Part shown: positions 52,953 to 60,326 of the stretch, piece by piece
How the letters are laid out: each line of letters starts with the position of its first letter
How positions within the stretch are numbered: the stretch's first letter is position 1
Source: Paenibacillus sp. J5C2022
Lineage (GTDB): Bacteria > Bacillota > Bacilli > Paenibacillales > Paenibacillaceae
NCBI RefSeq assembly: GCF_025567625.1
Contig: NZ_JAOQJC010000047.1
Span: forward strand, 1 to 60,326
Direction: 5' to 3'
Length of the DNA: 60,326 nt
The notes under the pieces: generated by a model
Seen by the model: only the letters and a program-made list of their open reading frames with translations
Database searches by the model: none
What the model was told of the DNA's origin: nothing
Made by a program: the position numbers and the translations under genes

Positions 52953-54137
52953 TCATCCAGCCGTTTCCGCAGCCTCTCTCCGCCTTCCTAACCGGTACAT
53001 AATCAGATAACCGCCGATTCCCACTAATGCCAGCCCGGCGCCTACAGAATACATCGCTTTTGCACCTAGCTCTTGGAACAGCCATCCGCCGAAGACACCC
53101 GCAATCATGCCTGACAATCCGCCATAGATTAACGCATAGAGCGCCTGACCGGATGCACGGAATTGGGATGGTACGAGCATCGCTGTCATTCTGGTTCCGA
53201 TATAATAGAAGCCTCCGAACGTGATGCAATGCATGACCTGAACCGCCAACACGCCGTATGCAGTATCCGTTGCAGCCATCAGCCCCCATCGTACGGCGAA
53301 CAGCAGGCTTGCCCCTACGAGACATAGCATCATCGTCGACATGCTCCGCTTCAGATATTTATCCAGCAGCAGAAACACCGGAATTTCAAATACAGACGAC
53401 AAAAACGCCGCCCAGCCGATCATATTCGCATTCCCTCCAAGCTCCGCAATGTAGATAGAGATAAAGGTTTGATTCATCGCATTGGGAATGGACAGAAGCA
53501 GTCCAAGGAACAGGAACAGCAGGAAGAAGCCATTGGAGAAAACAGAGCGGAAGCTTGACTTCGCAGGGTCCCCTCCGCCCAGCCGATTGTCTGCGGCGCC
53601 ACCTCGCGGCAGTCCCAGCGCGAACAGAATCGACATCAGCATCATAGCCAGAACGAGCACCCACAACTGCTCAATGCCAACCATATCGATGATAGGTCCG
53701 GACAAGACAGCAAGCACAGCCCACCCCAGCGATCCCCATAGCCGGAATGCGCCGAAATTGTGGGATGTGCCCTCGATACTGTTCAGAATAAGGCTGTTGC
53801 TTTGGGAGAACAGCGGCATTTGGAAGAAGAAGAAAAACAACATGAAACAATAGATGACCGTTGGAGATTCCGTTGCGAAGACGATGCTCAGCATCACCAT
53901 TGCGCCGGACAGCATGATGATCAGAATGAGGCGCAAGTTACGCGTACGATCGCTTAAATAGCCCCACAGAGGATTGGCCACAATGGAGACGACAGGCCCG
54001 CCCGCCAGCAGTGCGCCGATCTCCACCATCGACCAGCCGAGCCCCTGGAGATACAGCGCGAAGAACGTGCTGTAAACCGAGATGGCTCCGTATACAAAAA
54101 AATTAAAACCTTTAATGAATGCGAATTTCGTACCCAT
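52953..54137 (-). CDS. MFS transporter, LacY/PPP-like
   Basis: 394 residues, twelve membrane helices. FALYLQGLGWSMVEIGALLA and PLWGYLSDRTRNLRLIL match the MFS_1-like family (phenylpropionate permease and relatives). Conserved acidic and asparagine residues include LSIPNAMNQTFISIYI in helix 7. The start ATG 54137 overlaps the uppP stop codon (TAATG) with no good ribosome site, so its translation depends on uppP. Pairing with uppP suggests, but does not show, a cell-envelope link. Confidence 0.87.
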   Translation of the reverse strand: MGTKFAFIKGFNFFVYGAISVYSTFFALYLQGLGWSMVEIGALLAGGPVVSIVANPLWGYLSDRTRNLRLILIIMLSGAMVMLSIVFATESPTVIYCFMLFFFFFQMPLFSQSNSLILNSIEGTSHNFGAFRLWGSLGWAVLAVLSGPIIDMVGIEQLWVLVLAMMLMSILFALGLPRGGAADNRLGGGDPAKSSFRSVFSNGFFLLFLFLGLLLSIPNAMNQTFISIYIAELGGNANMIGWAAFLSSVFEIPVFLLLDKYLKRSMSTMMLCLVGASLLFAVRWGLMAATDTAYGVLAVQVMHCITFGGFYYIGTRMTAMLVPSQFRASGQALYALIYGGLSGMIAGVFGGWLFQELGAKAMYSVGAGLALVGIGGYLIMYRLGRRREAAETAG

Positions 54138-54949
54138 TACAGGAAGATCAGCAAGAGCACACCAGCAACGAAGCAGTAATAAGCGAAATACTTCAGGTTG
54201 CCCTTCTCCATAATATCCATGAGCCACTTCATGGAAATGTAGGTCATAATCATCGTCGCCACAAAGGCAAGCACGTATGGCATAATGAGCGACGAGATGG
54301 CGGGATCGCTGGAAAGGTCAGAGAAGCCAAGTACAAGGCCGCCAAGACTGATCGGAATATAAAGCATGAACGAAAAGCGAAGCGCCGTCTCCTGCTTCAT
54401 ACCGACGGCAAGCGATGCGATAACAGTCGCGCCGGAGCGGCTAATGCCGGGAATGATTGCCACGGCTTGGGCCAAGCCGACGAGAAACGCATCCTTCACG
54501 CTCAGATCACCTTCGCGCTTAATGCCCTTCATATTGCGAATCAGCCACAAGGCTCCGCCTGTCACAAGCAGTGATATCGCTACTGTGCGCACATTGGTCA
54601 ATACCTCGGCAATCCAATCTTCGAACAGAAGTCCGATGACAACTGCAGGAATCGTACCAACAACCACATACACGATAAACATGAAATCCGAACGATGCTC
54701 AGGCTTGCGAGTCCGTATGTAGCTTAAGCCGTTCAAGAACAAGCGGCTGATCAGCTTGCGATAAATAAATACGATAGCGAGAAAAGATGCCGTGTTCGCG
54801 AACATTTCGAACGACAACCCTTTCTGCTCCATGCCGAGCAGACGCTGTACGATAATGAGATGCCCGCTAGAGGAAATCGGGATTGGTTCCGTGAATCCCT
54901 GTACAATGCCGAGAAAAACATACTTCAACCACAGTATTAGCTCATCCAT
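54137..54949 (-). CDS. uppP: Undecaprenyl-diphosphatase (BacA/UppP)
   Basis: 270 residues, integral membrane protein. It dephosphorylates undecaprenyl pyrophosphate to recycle the lipid carrier of cell-wall synthesis; extra copies give bacitracin tolerance. The two active-site motifs are intact: GFTEPIPISSSGHL (about 19-32) and PGISRSGATV (about 166-175). GGGAGGG precedes ATG 54949 at a long spacing. It is the first gene of a set with two MFS transporters. Confidence 0.96.
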   Translation of the reverse strand: MDELILWLKYVFLGIVQGFTEPIPISSSGHLIIVQRLLGMEQKGLSFEMFANTASFLAIVFIYRKLISRLFLNGLSYIRTRKPEHRSDFMFIVYVVVGTIPAVVIGLLFEDWIAEVLTNVRTVAISLLVTGGALWLIRNMKGIKREGDLSVKDAFLVGLAQAVAIIPGISRSGATVIASLAVGMKQETALRFSFMLYIPISLGGLVLGFSDLSSDPAISSLIMPYVLAFVATMIMTYISMKWLMDIMEKGNLKYFAYYCFVAGVLLLIFL

Positions 54950-55143
54950 GTTTCTGTTTGCCCTCCCAAGGGTGTGCTGCCCTATCCATTCTTTTTGAAT
55001 CCGTCATGAAATCGTGTCGATTAGTACAACCTTTAATAGTATAAACGATTACGAGCCGGATTGAAATTCCCTCTCTCACCCGAGCAATGCGCGGCTTAAT
55101 CTGCTAGAATGGAAGAGGCATCTTTATTAACGGAGGTTATTAC

Positions 55144-55920
55144 TTGGACTATATCGTACTGGACATTGAATTCAACGGGCGAAAATTCGCCAGCGAACTG
55201 CCAATGGAAGTCATCGAGATCGGAGCGGTGCGCTTGAACGAGAAGCTGGAGGCGGTCGATGAATTCACGGCATTCATCAAGCCTGTCTACTTCGCCAAGC
55301 TGAACAGCTTCATTCAGAAGAAGACGGGTATTCCCCAATCCTCGATCGATTCCGCAGCCCGCTTTCCCAAAGTCATCGGAGACTTCCTGGAATGGCTAGG
55401 CGACTACAATTCCTACCTGCTCATTACTTGGGGCGGCGAGGATTTAAAGCGAATTGTGCTGGACACACGCATGCATAAGCTGGATGACGCCTATTGGCTA
55501 TCCGTACAATACTTCGATCTGCTCAAGGGCTTCCTGCGCTATCGCGGCTTGAGTAATGACGTGAGCGTTGAAGCGGCACTGCAGGATTTGGAGCTGACGG
55601 CGGAGGGCAACGCGCACCGAGCGCTCGATGACGCCCGGATGACGGCTGACATTTTCCGCAAAGTGTGTGAGCATATGGACTTCGACCAATACAAGCAGCA
55701 TTACAGGGACCTGTTCACGAACGCGAAGGAACGTCGAATGATCAAGAGCGCTGTCCGAATGATGCGTTCCAAGAAGCAAGAGCTAAAGTGGGACGTATTT
55801 GAAGAGCAGTTCCTGAAGGATAAAGTCAAGCTTGAAGATCCTCGCAAGAAAGCCGAAATGATGCAGTACTTTGAAGTGGAAGCGGACAAGCTGGCCAAGG
55901 CTGCGGACAAGCCGCAATGA
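55144..55920 (+). CDS. DEDDh 3'-5' exonuclease family protein
   Basis: 258 residues. Exo motif I is VLDIEFNG (Asp7, Glu9), motif II includes the Asp in the GGEDLKRIV region, and motif III is AHRALDDARMTA with the His and Asp of the DEDDh type. Members act on DNA or RNA 3' ends; Bacillus KapD is a similar protein. The C-terminal 60 residues are basic and helical (RRMIKSAVRMMRSKKQELKW) and may bind nucleic acid. Start TTG 55144 is preceded by GGAGGTTATTAC. Confidence 0.9.
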   Translation: MDYIVLDIEFNGRKFASELPMEVIEIGAVRLNEKLEAVDEFTAFIKPVYFAKLNSFIQKKTGIPQSSIDSAARFPKVIGDFLEWLGDYNSYLLITWGGEDLKRIVLDTRMHKLDDAYWLSVQYFDLLKGFLRYRGLSNDVSVEAALQDLELTAEGNAHRALDDARMTADIFRKVCEHMDFDQYKQHYRDLFTNAKERRMIKSAVRMMRSKKQELKWDVFEEQFLKDKVKLEDPRKKAEMMQYFEVEADKLAKAADKPQ

Positions 55921-55999
55921 ATTGCGTTGATCGGCAAGTGAGACAGTAAGTACACTTATACAACTGCAATACACAATAATAGCGTTGTGCGATTCAGAC

Positions 56000-56455
56000 C
56001 ATCGCTGCACTACGCAATCATGGCGCCGCATGAGCCAGACCGTCGATGCACCACGCAATCATGCACCGCATGAGCCAGACCGTCGATGCACCACGCAATC
56101 ATGCACCGCATGAGCCAGACCGTCGATGCACCACACAATCATGGCGCCCAGTTTCAGTTCGTCGATGCACCACACAATCATGGCGCCCATGTTCCAGTCC
56201 GTCGATGCACCATACAATCATGGCGCCGCATGTTTCAGTCCATCGATGCACCACACAATCATGGCGCCCCATGTTCCAGTCCGTCGATGCACCACACAAT
56301 CATGGCGCCCCATGTTCCAGTCCGTCGATGCACCACACAATCATGGCGCCGCATGTTCCAGTCCGTCGATGTACCACACAATCATGGCGCCGCATGTTTC
56401 AGTCCATCGATGCACCACACAATCATGGCGCCGCATGTTCCAGTCCATCGATGCA
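56000..56455. repeat. Tandem array D, 40-41 bp unit, twelve copies
   Basis: GTCGATGCACCACACAATCA-type units start near 56002, 56042, 56082, 56122, 56161, 56201, 56242, 56283, 56324, 56365, 56406 and 56447. The spacing is 40 in the first half and 41 in the second. Units contain a short palindrome, TCGATG/CATCGA, and GGCGCC. All six frames stay open in places, giving false repeated peptides. It fills the gap between the exonuclease and the broken nuclease gene. No promoter or gene was seen in 55921-56000. Confidence 0.95.
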
Positions 56456-56496
56456 GCTCTAAGTTAGCCGACCTGCTACTCGCAGCCTCCTCTATC

Positions 56497-57183
56497 TTAC
56501 AGTAGTACATCGGGACTTTGGAGCGATCCAATATACTCATACTGATATACTTTACCGCTTGTTCCCGTCGAGATTGCGCGGAACTTTCCTTGTTCCGCCA
56601 ATTTACGGCAGTATTTAATGACTGTCTGCTTATGCATCTCCAATTCTTTCGCGGCTTACGCTGGATGAAGCATTCGATTGTTACGAATGGCCAGCCGCAT
56701 CAGTTGTCGCTCAATTTTCCTGTACTTTCTATATAACGTATCGCGCTCGTCTTGAACGGCCGCAAGATAGGGAGACAGAATACTGCGTACCATCGCCAGA
56801 ACAAGTGAAGGGTTTTCTTTCAACTCATCCAAAGATATGTTAATCACGTGATAGTCCTGCGATTGGAGAAACAGTCCGCGATTCATATCCAATCGATATT
56901 TCGAACGATCTTGTCCATGCGAGCCATAGTCCATAATCTCGAATACGAATCGCAGCCCGCCCAATATCCACATAAAGTCCACAAAATAAGATCGTCCACG
57001 CCAATCCTTTACTTCATATTCCGGATGTAAGCCCACAAAATGTCCCATCAGCATCCACCATATTTTCTCAACAAACAAGCGATTTCCGTACCCGTGCCCC
57101 CTATTCAGTGCATCTCTTCGCTCCCCCCGACGATTCGAAAAGTGCTTCATTATCCATTTCTCATGTTCAAGCTCAAAACTCAT
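56497..57183 (-). pseudogene. PD-(D/E)XK-like nuclease with C-terminal HTH, broken by one stop codon
   Basis: The intact 5' part (ATG 57183 to TAA 56656) gives 175 residues. FVDFMWILGG (Asp69) and FVFEIMDYGSHGQD (Glu82, Asp85, His89) resemble restriction-type nuclease folds such as DUF559. After the TAA the same frame stays open for 52 more codons to TAA 56497. It reads AAKELEMHKQTVIKYCRKLA then FRAISTGTSGKVYQYEY, a good helix-turn-helix. A GAA instead of TAA would restore the frame by one base change. Most likely a nonsense mutation; a truncated but working protein or stop readthrough is possible. AAAGGG lies upstream of the start. Confidence 0.75.
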
Positions 57184-57214
57184 GCATATCACTACCCTTT
57201 CCGGCATACAAAAA

Positions 57215-57252
57215 GCCCCGATTTCCCTTTACTTTGAAAGGAAATTCGGGGC
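57215..57252 (-). terminator. Terminator-like hairpin in the leader of the nuclease gene
   Basis: GCCCCGA.TTTCC/GGAAATTCGGGGC stem, followed on the minus strand by CTTTTTG, ending about 30 bases before ATG 57183. It either ends a transcript coming from the repeat region or attenuates the nuclease gene. Confidence 0.7.
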
Positions 57253-57365
57253 GTGCTTCGCCACAATGATTATTAGCTACCTCTATCTTAACCAATGCGT
57301 TCCCAAGTTGCAAGTAACGAAAAAATTAACATTTATTATGAAGTTACGCACAACTCACCCAAAAT

Positions 57366-57720
57366 CGGCGCTCGATCCATCACTTTTGTACGATTTTTCA
57401 CACAAAACACCTCACCTCGGCGCTCGATCCATCACTTTTGCACGATTTTTCGTACAAACTCCGCCTTCTGAGACCTTGCGTGCTGCGATTTGTACGATTT
57501 TTCACACAAAACACCTCACCTCGGCGCTCGATCCATCACTTTTGTACGATTTTTCGTACAAACTCCGCCTTCTGAGACCTTGCGTGCTGCGATTTGTACG
57601 ATTTTTCACACAAAACACCTCATCTCGGCGCTCGATCCATCACTTTTGCACGATTTTTCGTACAAACCATCACCCTCAGACGCCCAATCCGCCACTTTTT
57701 TATGATATTTCATACAAACC
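57366..57720. repeat. Palindrome array A3, 104-bp unit (2 x 52 bp)
   Basis: Seven 22-bp cores at 57385, 57437, 57489, 57541, 57593, 57645 and 57697, exactly 52 bp apart. They have arms TTTGTACGA and TCGTACAAA around TTTT, with alternate cores ending in CACACAAA as in array A1. Inter-core sequence alternates between two locus-specific types (CGGCGCTCGATCCATCAC and CCTTGCGTGCTGCGA). It lies just before the PTS promoter region. Confidence 0.95.
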
Positions 57721-57795
57721 GCCTCCCTCAGACGCCCTGATGTTGTTACCAAAACGCTCCCAAATCCCCCCAAATCAATTCCAACAATTTATATT

Positions 57796-57825
57796 TTGAC
57801 AAAATAAAGCGGTAACAAGTATAAT
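57796..57825 (+). promoter_or_regulatory. Sigma-A promoter of the PTS operon
   Basis: Consensus TTGACA (57796-57801), 18-bp spacer and consensus TATAAT (57820-57825). This is a strong promoter, and control must therefore lie mostly in the leader. Confidence 0.85.
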
Positions 57826-57863
57826 TTTATATATAGGTGATTCATACCATACGCCATTTACGA

Positions 57864-57924
57864 ACGTGTTACCTTAAGAGGGCATTAGTTCAAGAGGAGT
57901 CTTTCTTGAGCTATGCCCTTTTTT
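57864..57924 (+). promoter_or_regulatory. RAT-like antiterminator and leader terminator
   Basis: A terminator with stem GGGCAT.AGTTCAAGA/TCTTGAGC.ATGCCC (57880-57918) and six T lies between the promoter and the PTS start codon. The bases just before and into its 5' arm, ACGTGTTAC followed by GGGCAT, resemble the ribonucleic antiterminator of GlcT-controlled leaders. Binding of the CAT-domain protein encoded downstream would block the terminator. The match to RAT is from memory of the family, not an alignment. Confidence 0.75.
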
Positions 57925-57954
57925 ATGTTTTCTGTTCCAAGAAAGGGGCTTAAG

Positions 57955-59442
57955 ATGAGCTATATACAGAGAATAGGCCGCTCGCTCATGATTCCTATCG
58001 CCGTCATGCCCGCTGCAGCCATCTTGTTCCGATTCGGCAAGATCGACTTCCACCATCCCGTCTGGCAGAAGATCGCAGCCATCTGCGAAGCCGGCGGAGG
58101 CGCCATATTCGATCACCTGCCGTTGCTCTTCGCCATCGGCATCGCAATCGGACTGACCGGAGACAAAGGCGTCGCAGCACTTTCCGCAGCTGTCGGGTAC
58201 AAAGTATTTCAGGAAGTGATGCAAACGTTCGAAGTGGCTCTTGTGACGAAGGATTTAGCGGAAGAGAATGTGCAGATGGGCGTGCTTGGAGGACTTATCA
58301 CCGGAATTGTAACCGCTTATCTGTATAATCGCTTCAAGGACATCAAGCTGCCGCAGGCACTCGGCTTCTTCGGAGGCAAGCGCTTCGTCCCCATAGTCAC
58401 TTCATTGACCATGACGCTAATCGGCGGGTTGCTCGGCTTCATCTGGATGCCGATCCAGGAGGGCATGCAATCCGTCGGCTTGTGGCTGGAAGCGACCGGT
58501 GGAATCGGCACGCTGCTTTACGGAGTCATTAACCGCCTGCTCATACCGACGGGGCTGCACCATATCGTCAACCACATTCTATGGTTCCAGATCGGCGAAT
58601 TCGCTGAGGCGGGCGGCAAGATCGTCACGGGCGATTTGACAAGATTCTATGCCGGTGATCCTACGGCGGGCACCTACATGGCGGGATTTTTCCCTATTAT
58701 GATGTTCGGCTTGCCGGGCGCTGCGCTTGCCATGGTGAAGTGCACCCCTCCAGAGAACCGCAAGGTCATTATGTCCATTATGGCGAGCGCTGCGTTCACT
58801 TCTTTCCTGACCGGCATAACGGAGCATATTGAATTCGCTTTCATGCTGGTGGCGCCGCTCTTGTTCATTATTCACGCTCTGCTCACCGGAGTGTCCATGA
58901 TGGTTATGTATGTGCTGGATGCGAAGATCGGCTTCACCTTCTCCGCCGGCTTCATCGACCTGATGCTGAACTGGAGCATATCCACGAAGCCGTGGCTCAT
59001 ATTCCCGGTTGGATTGGCTTATTTCATCGTCTATTACGCGACATTCTATGTCTGCATACGGACATTCAATCTGCCGACGCCAGGACGAAGAAGAGAGCCG
59101 GAAGCGGCTCAGCGGAACGTCGAAGCAGCAGCGCCAGTCCGAACTGTCAGCCCCAAGCTGATGTCGCAGAAAGCGCTGGATGTCGTCGATCTGGTTGGAG
59201 GCATAGATAATATCGTCGGAATCGACGCCTGTATTACCCGGTTAAGACTGACCTTGTCCGATACTGGCCAAGTACGGGAAGAAGCGCTGAAGCTGCTTGG
59301 CGCAGCCGGCATCATTCATCTTGGCCGGGGACATGTCCACATCGTATTCGGGACGGATTCCGAATTGATTAAGGATGAGGTTCAGAAGCTTCGCTCTGAC
59401 GCATCCCACACTGGAGGTGAAGCTAGCTATGGCTCATCTTGA
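57955..59442 (+). CDS. PTS EIICB, N-acetylglucosamine/glucose family
   Basis: 495 residues from ATG 57955 (GAAAGGGG upstream). The EIIC domain (about 1-390) starts MSYIQRIGRSLMIPIAVMPA and contains INRLLIPTGLHHIVNHILWF, wording closer to NagE/NagP than to PtsG. The EIIB domain (about 410-485) carries the phosphorylation cysteine Cys426 in IDACITRLRLTL. No EIIA domain is fused, so EIIA comes from elsewhere. It imports and phosphorylates a hexose or amino sugar; GlcNAc is favoured and would suit the GH18 enzyme at 16091. The antiterminator gene overlaps its last 14 bases. Confidence 0.9.
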   Translation: MSYIQRIGRSLMIPIAVMPAAAILFRFGKIDFHHPVWQKIAAICEAGGGAIFDHLPLLFAIGIAIGLTGDKGVAALSAAVGYKVFQEVMQTFEVALVTKDLAEENVQMGVLGGLITGIVTAYLYNRFKDIKLPQALGFFGGKRFVPIVTSLTMTLIGGLLGFIWMPIQEGMQSVGLWLEATGGIGTLLYGVINRLLIPTGLHHIVNHILWFQIGEFAEAGGKIVTGDLTRFYAGDPTAGTYMAGFFPIMMFGLPGAALAMVKCTPPENRKVIMSIMASAAFTSFLTGITEHIEFAFMLVAPLLFIIHALLTGVSMMVMYVLDAKIGFTFSAGFIDLMLNWSISTKPWLIFPVGLAYFIVYYATFYVCIRTFNLPTPGRRREPEAAQRNVEAAAPVRTVSPKLMSQKALDVVDLVGGIDNIVGIDACITRLRLTLSDTGQVREEALKLLGAAGIIHLGRGHVHIVFGTDSELIKDEVQKLRSDASHTGGEASYGSS

Positions 59443-60268
59443 TCGTACGATCATTCATGTGTTGTCCAATAACGTCGTGATGACGAAGCTCTCCTCCGGG
59501 AAGAACTCGATTACTTTCGGGAAGGGCATCGGCTTCAAGAAGAAGCCGGGAGCCATGCTTGACGAAAAAGAAATTACACAGGAGTTTTTATTGCATACAA
59601 TGGAAACCATTGAACACTACGAGCAGATACTGAACTATGTCGATACGAAAATTGTCGCGGTAACGGAAGAAGTCATTGCCATGGCGCAGCAACGTCTGGA
59701 AGGCGAATTCTCCGAGACGATTCACACTGCCCTGGTCGATCATATCAACTTCGCCATCGAGCGTTGTCGGCGAGGCGTGCTTATTACGAACCCGTTCTCC
59801 TATGAAATCAAATTGATGTACAAGGAAGAATACGATGCCGCTGCGGAAGCCGTTCACTACTTGAACGAAAAGCTGGACGCGGGTCTGCCGGAGGACGAGA
59901 TCGCCTTTCTCGCGATGCACTTCCACGGTGCACGCAATCGGGAACGGGGGACGGATACGCTCGCAGTCGTTCGCCTAGTCGCCAAGGTGATGGATGAAGC
60001 GAAGTCGATCGGACTTAAATTCAACGATTCCTTCTCCTCTATTCGCTTCATCTCCCATCTGAAGGGACTGATCGACAGAGTGAAGAAAGAGACGCATATC
60101 CGTAATCCGCTGCTGGGCCGCATTCAAGCGGAATACCCTATTTCTTATGAGCGTTCCTTGACGTTGTCGGCTATTTTGAAGGATCATTTGAACAAGGACG
60201 TGCCGGAGGATGAGGTAGGTTTTCTGGCGCTGCATATCGAGCGATCCAGTCAACGGGAACAAATGTAA
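59429..60268 (+). CDS. BglG/GlcT family transcriptional antiterminator
   Basis: 279 residues from ATG 59429, with GGAGGTGAA inside the end of the PTS gene. The CAT RNA-binding domain (about 1-60) reads IHVLSNNVVMTKLSSGKNSI then TFGKGIGFKKKPGAML. PRD1 (about 65-170) has the histidines in HINFAIERCRRG and AMHFHGARNRERG, and PRD2 (about 175-279) those in RFISHLKGL and LALHIERSSQ. PRDs are phosphorylated by PTS proteins to set activity. Placing it downstream of its own target gives positive autoregulation, unlike Bacillus glcT, which lies upstream of ptsG. Confidence 0.93.
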   Translation: MAHLDRTIIHVLSNNVVMTKLSSGKNSITFGKGIGFKKKPGAMLDEKEITQEFLLHTMETIEHYEQILNYVDTKIVAVTEEVIAMAQQRLEGEFSETIHTALVDHINFAIERCRRGVLITNPFSYEIKLMYKEEYDAAAEAVHYLNEKLDAGLPEDEIAFLAMHFHGARNRERGTDTLAVVRLVAKVMDEAKSIGLKFNDSFSSIRFISHLKGLIDRVKKETHIRNPLLGRIQAEYPISYERSLTLSAILKDHLNKDVPEDEVGFLALHIERSSQREQM

Positions 60269-60326
60269 CGGCAAGTAGAGCTAAATCGAACCACTTCACA
60301 TGACTTATGCAGTTCAATCCAAAACT

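Noticed and set aside
56046..56505. Repeated-peptide open frames of about 140 codons in array D
   Set aside because: They follow the tandem array in several frames at once, and the 40/41-bp spacing shifts frame.
57182..57799. 205-codon plus-strand frame through array A3
   Set aside because: It crosses a terminator hairpin and the palindrome array and ends at the PTS promoter.
1..60326. tRNA, rRNA and complete transposase genes
   Set aside because: None was recognised on reading the window. A tRNA scan would settle the first point.

Overview
The window looks like a chromosomal segment of a spore-forming Bacillota of the Paenibacillus type. This is inferred from gene content: YneF (UPF0154), UppP, Ctc/L25, a PerR-type box, CcpA-type cre sites, GntR/LacI chimeric regulators, CUT1 sugar transport operons without an ATPase, and DUF5696 and Yip1 proteins. 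Strong AGGAGG-type ribosome sites precede most genes. No rRNA, tRNA, CRISPR array or complete insertion sequence was seen. The window carries several local repeat arrays between genes.

Layout. 0-0.4 kb: a palindrome array. 0.5-7 kb: an IclR regulator, an alpha/beta hydrolase, then a minus-strand housekeeping set (DUF402 phosphatase-like, rnhA, queG, yneF, folE) and a GNAT acetyltransferase. 7.4-16 kb: oxidative-stress and envelope genes (sodA, a Gly/Pro-rich repeat protein, an HtrA-like protease with a zinc-ribbon membrane protein, trxB, dps behind a PerR-like box), with araB among them. 16-24.3 kb: glycan genes (GH18, a CBM9-like protein coupled to a large transglutaminase-like protein, GH38 alpha-mannosidase). 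24.4-25.2 kb: two repeat families in tandem.

25.4-39.3 kb is a nine-gene minus-strand operon. In order of transcription it holds a lipoprotein sugar-binding protein, a 976-residue binding protein with added beta-sandwich modules, permease pair 1, an NHL/TPR/Yip1 membrane protein, a secreted DUF5696 protein, permease pair 2 and a GntR/LacI-type regulator. A paralogous regulator of the same predicted length (370 aa) lies just upstream of the operon. A cre-like site precedes the first gene and no ATP-binding subunit is present. 41-49.6 kb: a FAH-family enzyme, an ABC-F ATPase, fumC, eda, a secreted glycosidase-like protein and an AraC regulator. 49.8-55.9 kb: a methyltransferase, ctc, two MFS transporters, uppP and a DEDDh exonuclease. 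56-57.7 kb: a 40-41 bp tandem array, a nuclease-like gene broken by one stop codon, and a third palindrome array. 57.8-60.3 kb: a complete antitermination circuit, with a sigma-A promoter, a leader with RAT-like sequence and terminator, a GlcNAc/glucose-type PTS EIICB and its CAT-PRD antiterminator.

The two most unusual things are the nine-gene glycan operon and the intergenic palindrome arrays. Three distant loci carry the same 22-bp palindrome at a fixed 52-bp spacing, although the sequence between palindromes differs from locus to locus. Two unrelated repeat families here are spaced at 51 bp, again close to five helical turns.
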